The notes under the pieces: model-generated
What the model was told of the DNA's origin: nothing
Seen by the model: the letters and a program-made list of their open reading frames with translations, nothing else
Database searches by the model: none
Origin: Argyresthia goedartella
Lineage: Eukaryota > Arthropoda > Insecta > Lepidoptera > Argyresthiidae
NCBI GenBank assembly: GCA_949825045.1
Contig: OX463816.1
Location: 18,735,243 to 18,799,242 of the forward strand
Reading direction: 5' to 3'
Length of the DNA: 64,000 nucleotides
Made by a program: the position numbers and the translations under genes
In this document: positions 43,501-55,500 of the stretch, in pieces
Layout: each line of letters starts with the position of its first letter
How positions within the stretch are numbered: the stretch's first letter is position 1

Positions 43501-46500
43501 CAGTGACCAAAGGGCTTGTTTAAATATGTACATCAAGTGTTTGTTAGGCGAACGAAGCAAGCCTATCACTATGACACAATCCAGCACACCTTGTGGAACA
43601 CTTTATGAAGAAACTATTACGTTACAAGATTGAGCTTCGACATTCGTGATTTAAGTTCATGTTGAGTTTCCACGAATATCATTGGAAACTTGTCTTCTAC
43701 ATAAACTCAAATAATTTACCGCATGTATGTAATGTAGCGCCTGCGAGGCTCTATAAGGCGCAAACACCGTTTAGGTATTTTTGTTTTATGTAATCTCGCA
43801 AGCGCTACACATTCTCAATAGACATCACCTTTCGCGCGCCCTTACAAAGCTGCGCTTTCTACTACTTGTTTTTAATTTGCACGCATTAATAGCTAGGGCT
43901 CCGAAACCTGCACACGTTTGCAAATACTGGTAAACATGTGCAGGTCTCGGAAACGCCGCGCCCGTGAACTCGTGACTCGCCACAACATGAATGAAGTGTT
44001 TTTCTTTGTTGCGGTTTAATCCAAATTGACTTATAGACTGATAGTATTTTTAATAGCTTTTATTTTAACTGAGTGTTTAAAACTTATCGCAACAAGCCCT
44101 TTCAATTTTTTATTTTATTTTTCTTATTCGACCCTAAAATGAAAATTTAATTTTAATTCAAAAAGGTAAGTTTTGCTCCACGACGAGAGGGAGCAAAATG
44201 CTACTTTTCTGTTTAGGCTACCTTTTTCATTTATTCATTGGCCTGTAGCATTTATGCAATGTGCCAATTGAACACATATCTTTATAAAATAATCGATTAT
44301 TATTTTATCGTAGTCGATTAAAAACGAGCATGTTTCAAGTTTTAACTTTAACAACGTTATATAAAAATTTATGAATTTTTCGTAATTAAAAAAAAATTGT
44401 CACAATAAATTATATGTTTTACTGAAATCGAAACTATCGATGACTGTTATTGTGATATAACGAATATTGATATCCGATACCATTGTAATATTCGATTCAA
44501 TTATTTTTACACATTGGTCAAAGTAACAAAGTACACAGGAATATTTTATCTGTAGTGACCTTTCCCTAATGCTTCACAACCCGCCATTCTAAAAAAAAAT
44601 ATTTTCGTGTTTCGATTACTGTAAAAGTGGTGAAAGTATAATTCAAAGAATAGTTATTTCATTATTTTTAGAGCATTTTATTAAAATTTTCCTCACAGTC
44701 ACACACACAAAATTATTTTTGTCATAGGCGTTAACGCTTGAACCCTTCGTTACGCTCAGGATTTATCGTAGAATCCTTCTCTTCACTCTGGATTCATTAT
44801 ACCGCCTTCGCCGTAAATACATCATTTTGCTCCCTTGTGACTAATAAGAATAACTATTGTATCGTAACACGTTCGTGTTTGGATTACATAAATACATAAG
44901 TGTACCAAATTTTCCCATAATTGGTCCATAAATCGGACGTTTAATATATTTTAACAAACGGACGGACGAGTGATCCTATAATGGTTCCGTTTTTCCATTC
45001 TAAGGTACGGAACCCTAAAAATGCTTACATTAGCACTGTAAGTTTTTACATAACACATAGTCAGAATCAAGAGACCAACTTCTACTATTATGGTTCCTTT
45101 TAATTTAGCAACTGCAAGATCACTCTTGAATTTAATAAAAATGATTTAAGTTTTTCACTGTATCAATATCACAACACAAATTGCCGAATTTTCCCATAAT
45201 TGGTCCATAAATCGGACGTTTAATATATTTTAACAAACGGACGGACGAGTGATCCTATAATGGTTCCGTTTTTCCATTCTAAGGTACGGAACCCTAAAAA
45301 TGCTTACATTAGCACTGTAAGTTTTTACATAACACATAATCAGAATCAAGAGACAAACTTCTTCTATAATGGTTCCTTTTAATTTAGCAACTGCAAGATC
45401 ACTCTTGAATTTAATAAAAATGATTTAAGTTTTTCACTGTATCAATATCACAACACAAATTGGTTCATAATCATATCACTGTAAAATGGCAAAAGAAAGT
45501 AGATTGTACTTTTCGGAAGGTCAGATAATGAGTCTCCTGTGTTGCGCGAGCCTGACCCTGACCCTGACCAACTTATGCGACTGTCAAGTCCACACTCACT
45601 TGTCTCTGGGCTCGCTCAATTATTGTAATCATGTCCGTCGCACTTAGAAATATGCAGGAATTAGAAATATACATAGCATTAATATCATAATAACACCAAA
45701 CAGAGTTCAAAATTGCTTGAAAGCATTCGCTGCGAATTCGCATGGCACTATGCAAGATAAGAGTGTTAGCTAACCTTGGCAATTCCGGTAGCGATGATAA
45801 TACACATCGGGCTTTGAAAGGAGATACCGATAAACAACATAAATAAGCCCGATCTATATTCTTTGCTTCTGCTGTACCCATCAGTAACTAACTAGCAACA
45901 TGATCCTGGAGACAATGGAAAGCAAATAAACAATTCGTAGATATACCCAAGGATTTCATCCCCCTGGTCACTTTTCTGATAAATTGCATACACAGTATAG
46001 CAATGCCTGCTTTATGGAATCTCATACATGCTATCGCGCTATGCCGCCTACTATACTACAATTAAACTCGCATTACTAATCTTGCGATTATTTTTATAAA
46101 CAAAGAAATGTCCATTTAGGATCAGAAGTTTCTGGAAGCAAACGTCTTTTGAATTAGTCCACCACATTGGTCAGTACAATAGTTATTTGTGTCTCAAGGG
46201 AGCAAAATTATGTATGTAGAATGCTGAGCGTAACGAAGGATTGAAGCGTTAACGCCCATGACGAAAATATTTTTTACTCCTACAAACAACTCCTCATACA
46301 ACTTTTCACACCGACTTTGAGGAAAATTTAAATAAAAAGCTCTAAAAATAATGAAATAACTATACTTTGAATTATACTTGTTAATTATTAATGTGTACTT
46401 TACAAATTATAGGTGTGTAATATTCTATGCCTACTTTTCGTATCTTCTAAGTTCTATTTGGTGTATGATACTTTGAATTATAATTTCACCAGTTTTACAG

Positions 46501-49500
46501 TAATCGAACAAAGAAAACTTTTTTTTATAATGGCGGATTGTGAAGGATTAGGGAAAGGTCACCACAGATAAAATATTCCTGTGCTACTTTAACCAATTTG
46601 TAAAAATAATTGAATCGAATATTACAGTAGTATCGGATATCTATATTCATTATATCACAATGACTGTCATCGATAGTTTTAATTTCAGTAAAACATATAA
46701 TTTATTGTGACATTTTTTTAAACATGTATTACGAAAAATTAATTAATTTTATATAACGTTGTTAAAGTAAAAACTTGAAACAAATTCGTTTTTAATCGAT
46801 TACGATGAAATTATAATCGATTATTTTATTAAGATCTGTATTCAATTGGCACATTGCGTAAATGCTACATGCCAATGAATAAATGAAAAAGGTAGCTTAA
46901 ACAGAAAAGTAGCATTTTGCTCCCTCTCGTAGTGGAGAAAAACTTCCTTTTACGAATGAAAGGTGTGAAAAAATAATTTATGTCTGATCAAGTTGGTTTC
47001 TAGAGTGAAAGTTTTACAATATGCCGTTAGTAACAACCTCTTAAAATATAATTTCAGAGATCTTCGATTTCAGCACGATTGTACTAAAGAGGGCAGACGC
47101 TATTTATTACCAATTTGATTGCTTATCAAATTCGGCAAAGTAGGCATGGCGCGATCTGTTGTATGGAGATTTCATATTGTAGGCATGGCGATAGTAGGCA
47201 TCCCGGGACTAAATCTACCCAAGACAGAGTGACGTATGTGTTTGTATGTTAATCCCGATGTTTTTTTCAGGTAGTGTATGTGAACCAGCAGCCGCGGCAG
47301 GTACGGATTGGCGTGGAGCTGGCCCCCACAGCCACCATGGAGGAGTTGCGAGGCGCGCTGCACGCAGACACCGGCATCGATAAGGAGCACATTATACTGG
47401 CCGAGATCAACGAGAATGGTATGCGGGGATTACTATATATTGTAGACTAACTGGGACATAACCACGATTATCGGCATTTAGTGGAAAAGTTAACTTTTTG
47501 CCAACAATAATCCCGCTGAACAAAATTCAGCCCGTGTCAATTCGCTCATAGTGTCCCGATCATGCTGTCTTTTCATTATTTTTTTTCTGAAATATTAGAA
47601 TTATAAGAAGACTGTCCATGTCTAAAATCATCTGCAGTAAATTATCTGCAACATTGCATTTAATTTGACAGGCATAATAACTTGAGTCTGCCTAAACTAT
47701 AGACCTATGTTTTTTTCAAAATGTTTGCCTTCGCATTTAATTCCCTGTTTACAGGGAATATCTAAATGTAATAAGTCCTAAAAGCTGATAATTAAATATC
47801 AGGATGGATTGATGGGTCAGGGTAGGTGAAGGGAAAAGGGGGTGAGCGAAGCGAAGACTCCTTTATCCTTCGTGTTAAGTTGACACGTTAGAGCAATAAC
47901 CCAAGTAAGAGCAAAAGAAACATAAAATTTGTCAAATATACACATAATATATTTGACGAGCGATTAAATACTATCCAAAATAAATTTAGCCCATGAATAT
48001 CCCCACCGAGGGAGAGAGGCATATTGAACAACTTCAGAGCACAATTATATAATCTCTCATCTATCCAAGGTTATTGGATATTCGAGTTAGAAGGAAGGCT
48101 CCTAACCACCCGATGGAAGTGACGATCACGACCGCTCGGCCAAGCAAGTGTAAGTTTATTTATTCAGCGTCGGGATCGTGGATCGTACTAGTCCTACCTA
48201 CCTAGCCGCAATTTCTTGTGATTCTGTCGGGCTGCTCCACCGATCCATCCGGATCCGACCAGTCAGACTCTGTCTCGCTATGGAGTCGCACGTGCAACGA
48301 CGCACATAGGTGGATCTCTAAAATTTAGGCGGCCAAAGTTATTTATACTTAGGGAAGGGACAGGCATCTTCAAATCGGTATTTAAAAGTGAATACTGTAA
48401 TTATTTTTCCAGTTAAGTATAACACTTTAGTCGTAAAAAAACTTTTTAGTTTGTTATAAACTATTTCCCTCAACAATGTAAAAAAAAATCTCATTATATT
48501 TATTTCAGCTTGTAGTAAATTTATTATATTAACACCTAAGTATTTTTCATCATTATTGGTACAGTAGTTTGTGAGATAGTAAACTGTTTAAAGGAAAAAA
48601 AAATGTATGGAAAAAAAAATGAATGAAAAAAAAAGTTTTGTTGTAAATATTTTATTGTTTCTATCATCATTATGTATAAACAGAGACTTCATTGGCAACT
48701 ACTTTTAAAATGAACAAAAAAATACATGTACAGTTATTACACTACAGGCTGAATCAATAAAGTTTTACATCCAAACTTATCAAATTCTTTCGCAGAATAA
48801 ATAATACAAAAACACTATTTGAAACAGATAATAATTATAGTAGGTATACTTACCTACCTTAATACTTACTTACATGATTGAACATAATATATTCTCGTCA
48901 TTCCACATCATCTGCATCACGTTCCATACATTATTCTGTTTCCTAATAGCCTAAAAGCTATAAATCCACCGACGATGTGCGACGGCGAAAAATTGACATA
49001 GCAATAACCTATACTTGTGTTATTGGTATCTTAGACATTTCTGCTCCCTATAATAGGATATCAGTAAACGAATAAATTTTATATTTTTCATTATACACAA
49101 ATAGTCCGATTGTGCGACCCACATACACAACCGTCCACACCGCGCTTGCCAAGCGATAGAGGCACCTTTGATCACGCTCGAAAAACCGACAACTATAGTG
49201 GATCGCTGGCGCGCGCTCCAACGATGCCGCTTGGATCGCGCGCCGCACGTCCACACCAACCGCTCCACCGGTGTGCGTCGGATCGGTCGGTGTGGACCCA
49301 GCTAACCCCACCGCTGCCCCAGGCTGGTGCAACGCGCGCGCCGGCTGGGAGGTGGCGGGCGCCGACGCGGGCGCGCTCTACTGCCTCGAGGCGCCGCCGC
49401 TGCTGCAGTGTCCGCCGGCGCCCTATCTGCTGCTGCTGTGGGTGAACCTGCTCGACGGGGAGAGATTCGGTTAGTCTTCCTCATACTCATGCCCACACCA

Positions 49501-52500
49501 ACTCACTGGGCATAGGCCTCTTCTTACCGTGTCTTGTAGGTAATGTCGCTGGCGCTGACGTGGCACGGGCGTCACGCTATTTTGTGAGTAATTCGAACGC
49601 GTCAGAATGTGATAGGTGAGATACCTTACACCCTGTTTACTAACTCCAACTAAGCATCCGATCTAGCGCCGCGGCGTGAGCAACAAAAAAAATGTATCTC
49701 ATATCTTAATCTGAAGTGCTCGATAACTCACGAGTCTCACGACATCCTCTCTTGGTCTCCCCACTAACATTCCCTTCACGTATCAACGCAGGGAAATTAA
49801 GTCACTTGGCCGTAGATATTGTCAATGAGTCGATGGGTAATTTAAAACAGAGATGGTAAATAAGAGGCTGCCAGAGTTGAGTGGGCGGGGGCCCAATTCC
49901 GTACTGGGGATTGCATCGCGACCGCTCCGAGAGCGTTACCTATTTTGTTTGGAGACAGACTGTAAAATGCGGCGTTTTGCGCGGTCGCGTTGCGATCGCA
50001 GCTAGCCATGGACACAGGCACAGGTCCGAGCTGAGGGGTGTGTACGTGAGCTCTTACTTCAACTGTGGGTTCATCTGCTCAACTCTATACCCAGTCGCGT
50101 AAATCCAGACAATTGGTTTCCTCCCTTGTTTGTTCTTTCGGAAATTTAACATGATCAAAATCTGTGTACCATTCAATTTAGCCTGCGGAAGGTTTTGAGC
50201 CATAATTTCATGTGTAATCGTTAAATCTACGTTTTTAAATATTTACTATAGCAACCAATTCATGGGGTCACCTCGCTCCGCTCCTTCTGACCTAGCACAA
50301 CCTAACTTTAGTATTCGAACAGAAAGTGACCAACTAAAGGAACCAATAAACAACATAGACGCTGAGGCATGCACAGATGTTGTTCAAGCATTATGCGCAC
50401 GAGTGATGGCCAAATTCTGTGTACTGTTTAGCACCTAACAGCTTTGAGCCATACACAGGTTTTGGCTTTAAGCTACCCGGTCTGATGTCTCCGTTTCAGG
50501 ATTGGCAAAAATGCTGTTGTATGTCTGGATAGGTGTCCGTATGCTATCCTCTACAGGCCGCATTTCTCAACAGATTCTCATAAATTTTTGTGAGCAGGTC
50601 CGATAATTAAATAGTTTTTTTGTCGATTCAGTTTTTGGCGATTTTTCAAAATGGCGGAGATGTGGGGGTTTTTGAAATTTCAAGAAACCGCTACAGTCCG
50701 AACAGCTTGACGGTTTTTAACAATTGTGGTGTCGTTGGATTTGTAGAGACCTTGACCTTGAGTAACAGGCTATATCATTTTAGTGAAAAGTCAATAGGTT
50801 GTGTTTAAGACAGCAAAATCTAGTTTACAAAGTTATTGGTGCGGCTACTTGCGTTCTCCATGAAAGTAAACAGGTGCATTGATAAGTTTGTATGTGTTAT
50901 CAAAAGAAAGAGTCACTCGCGAGGTGTACAGCTCACAGATCCTCTAGTGTTAGTAATCTCCAGCTCGTCACATAAAAGAATGTGGTATCCGCAGGTTCGC
51001 CGTACGCGCTGCAGGTGCCGCGCGAGGTTTCGTACGGGGACCTGCAGAAGCTCATGCTAAAGGAGATGTGCCAGGTGCTGGCGGAGCGCGTGCTGGAGGG
51101 CGCGCAGGGCAGCTGCATCTACCGCGCGCGCATCGCCGAGGCGCACCGGCCCAGGGACGAGGCCTGCCTGCAGCCCGAGGTGCGTGGACACCTAGTTGTT
51201 TTAATCAGTGAATGAATGGTTGGATGCTTAAATGGATGAATGAACGAATAAATGAATGAGCTGATGGGGATGGATGAATTAATGGGTGGATGGATGAATA
51301 AATGATTGAATGAATGCATAGATGGATGAACAAATGAATGGATGGATGGATGGATGGATGTATGAATAAATGAATGGAAGGATGGTTGGATGCATAATTG
51401 AATGGAAGAATATATGAATGAAATAATGAATGATTGGATGTATGAAATAGTATAAATAAATGAATGATTGGATGGATGGATGAATAATGAATGAATGAAT
51501 TGAGGCTGAAATAGTAAATAAATGAATGATTGAATGGATGGATGAATAATGAATGAATTAATGGATGGATAAAATAGTAAATTAATGAATTATTGGATGG
51601 ATGATTAAATAATGAATAAATGAATGAATATTGAAATAATGAATTAATGATGAAAGAATGAAGGTACGTGTAATAAATATTTGTTTTAATAAGTGAATGA
51701 ATTAGAGTGGCGGGTTATTTCTCGGGTGAATGTTGCTAAATGGTTTTGGGGGCGATCCTTCTTTTCTTGGGCACCATTTGTTATCAAACAGCATAAGTAA
51801 TGTAATGCTGTGGCTTAATTCAGCTGCCGCACCCGCTGTTCTCGTTGGACGTGGAGCAGGCTATGTGCGCACACGACAAGTACCCGCATCTGCGGCTTGA
51901 GCTGCTCTGGGACCCCGCGCACCGAGACAGGTATGCTTATTTGTTTATTTTATTTTATCAGGGATGTGAACAGCAATAACAGAAGTCCACAGAAATACTA
52001 GTATATTTTTTGGAGCTTCTCGCTGGAAGGAAAAGTATAAATAATGAACACAAAAATTAAGGCAAATTTTATGTTTTTTGCCCATAAATGCCCACAATAG
52101 AATCTACAGTACTCTAGGTGACGTCTGTCATAAAAGTTCCGTTTAAGGCTTACGCTAGTCTACAGGTTAAGACGTTATGCTTAAAAATATAATATCTGTA
52201 CCCAGTGAATATGGGCTGATTGACGTGTGTGCTGGTTGCAGCATCATCCGCGACCCCAGCGACTCGTGCTCGGTGCACGTGTCGGCGGCACGCGGGGCAG
52301 CTGCGGGCGCGGCGGGCGGTGCGCGTGCGCCGGCGCTGACGCTGCACGGCTGCCTGCAGCACTACACCGGCGCCGAGCGACTGGCGCAGGAGGACGCCTG
52401 GAGGTAGCCACACTAGCCACACTAGCCACACTAGCCACACTAGCCACACTAGCCACCTCGACACAGCCAGCGAGCGGGATACAGCTCCGGAGCCCACAAC

Positions 52501-55500
52501 TTGCCGCAGCAACTAATATAACCGGTGAAGTGAGAGTAGGACGCCGGACCCGCGCGCGAAGGGTTCCATACCATTGTACTCGTACGCGGAAAAACGTAAA
52601 ACTACTGTCTTTTGTACGAGTATACCTTTTAAATTTTTGATAATAAATTATGAATACTATGTAGGACTACATTTAAGGCCTTGAATTGAAACATTGAAAA
52701 AGAGTTATGTCTATGTAGTATGTCAGTATTGAACTTTGTACTCAGGTTAACGAAACCCTTTGCCCATTGAAACCGGAAGTGGATAGAAATTCAGTAACTT
52801 ATTTACAGAAATTAAATCAAATACGATAAAAAATCTAATAATATTTATTGTAATTCGAATGAGCAATTATTAATCGTACAATGACAAATAACTCAGCACA
52901 AAACTCAAAACCTGCAATTAAATATTTTTTTCCGATAGGATGTGGAGGTCCAGTTTTGAGATACATTTTCTGAAATAATATTTTTCTTGTATTTCTTTTT
53001 CCATTCCCACACCTATTTTCAAGAATAAAGCAATCAATCATTCACTGAACGAAAATGATCAAATGTAATCGGGTTATTGGCACAACATTCAAAAACTGGT
53101 ATCACTCAACCTGTCAAATTACTTTGCTCGATTCCCGGATATATTATATACACTTTTATTTATAACAATTTACTCAATAGATTGACACCGGTTTTTTCTC
53201 TGGCCGCAAAATCTGTCCGTCTGTCTATCCATCTGCCAGCGGGCTGTATCTCATTAACCGTAATAGGTACAGTTAAAATTTGCACAGGATATGTATTTAT
53301 GTTGCCGCTACAGCAACACATAATAACGACACGAGATTTTATACATTAAAGGGGGTCTCCATACAAGAAAATTTTTCAACACCCCCGGGGATATTACAAA
53401 TCATATCTCTCATATTGTTCTAATATAATCATAGATTTCGCAGCTTATCACATGGTTGTGGTGGCGCAATGGCACCTAATCTGAAAGCTCATTGCAGATG
53501 GCGCTGGTGTGTAGTAAGAGGCTGTCATCTGTCAAATTCGTCAAATCCTGTTTACTTCTCCTTCCCATATATGGCAAGCTAACCTCATTTGAGGTTACTT
53601 TTGCCAGTGTCAAGTGTATTTGAAAGATCACGTGACGTGTTTTTGAACCTAACCTCGGATGAGTGAAAACTCTTTGCCTCCAACTACACCTAGCGGGAGC
53701 AAAGGCGGTCATAGGTGCCGTTGGTTTTGATATCGGTTGCGCAAACTTTAAGTTCTGGGTTCGAATCCACGTTTGGAAGTAATGCCTCATCACAAAAAAA
53801 TAAACTACTGTTTAACACTTGTTTAAAAACAAAAATGTATGGGATTTGACGTTGGTTTTGAGGTTAACCGCTGTTTAATATTTTTTGTGGTAACACGAAA
53901 TGTGTTTTCTTTTTGCTTTATTATTTTGAGTATTTAAGTTTTCTCGTACAGTGGTACGGAACCCTTTGTGTGCGAGTTCGACCCGCACTTGACCGACTTT
54001 TGTAGTCTGAGCTTGCGTGCCACGGTCAGCTAGAGCTGCCTTGTTCCCGTTATAGCTTTCGAATTTTATTACCATGGCATGAGGTCCAAAATCGCGAGCC
54101 TCATAATGGGATTCGGTAAAGGTGCGGTTAGGCCGACGTGCACCAGATTTTAGAGAGCCGCTAAATACATTTAAACACAATTTAAAAACAGCACGGCCAT
54201 GTTAAATGGGAACCTGGCTGAAAACCTCGACTAAGTAAATTGACCGGGTTAATGTAACTGAACACAGAACTCGCTGTTAATAATTTTATCTACACACGTA
54301 TCATAAACCCTCTGTAATGCGTCCAAAAACCCACGTTACGACCAGCATAATGATATACTTCTTGGTAAAACTAATTTCTTATCTGAATGTTGATACATCA
54401 TGTATGACCATAATGTACCAAAATTTGTCATATTATGACATTCAAATTTCGAACGCCGACGCCTGTCTGCGTGCCGCCCCTAGTTTGTCTGTGAAGTTGG
54501 TACTACTGAACAAGCTTATGTAGCAGTCACATAAACTACTATTGTAACTATTTATTCCTTCTTATTATATAATAATTAATATTGTAAGAAGAGTTTCTTA
54601 GCCCCTGCTTCTCCCACAGTGGTCCAATGTAGAGAGGAGGCAAAAATGACGTTTGCTGTGTATATGTAATTTGAATTTGAATTTGACCGTACTGTATTTA
54701 AACTGTATTTAAATTGTATTTAATGCCTGTCAAAAGTCTGGTGCAAATTGATTTTAGTTGCTTGTTCGTAATTGTGTAAAGCTGATGTTAATCAACAAAA
54801 TCCTCTTTGCAGATGTCCGCAATGCCAGAGACATATGCCCGTTGTGAAAACTCTCGGTCTATGGTCGCTGCCAGACGTGTTAGTTATCCATCTTAAGAGG
54901 TTTAGGCAGTGAGTATGACATTCCTAGCAAGATTGCAGATTGTGACTTATTACTCTTTTCGCACCGCCCCTGCTCGAAAATGACACTTTATATATCATGC
55001 AACCCTTACCTAAAGCAAGTCATTATAGCTCTAGGCTTTAGCGCTCACATAAATTATATCTCAACCTTGATCACTCTAGGATTTTAAGTAATTTTAACTT
55101 CTCATAGTTCTTATTGCTATCGAGTTGCCCACCACGAGTTGAATGGAACAAACTAATGTATCGAACATAAATTTTCACATTAATTTACTGTAATTAATTA
55201 TTTTATTAAAATTAATTTTCTCGCAAGAGGTGTCTAAAGTTGAGTATGCTCCTCGGGGTTAAAGGTGGTTTGTCTTGGGCACGCTTGAATCCCTCGCTGT
55301 ACTTACGACTCAGTCTTAATTACCTCGTTTCGCTCGGGAGTTATAATTTGAGTCCTTCCTTACGTTCAGGATTCAATGTCGCGCCCGTGACATAAAACAG
55401 TGCTTTATCCCCTTGTTGCATAACGGACTGTTTAAGATTGATTGAATGTGTCTTCAAAATATGCTTCTGTAACTTTATTCCACTGTCCCAGGCAAGCGAA

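Noticed and set aside
52227..52640. Frames overlapping USP exon 11 on both strands
   Set aside because: GC-rich shadows; the spliced frame gives the conserved USP sequence.
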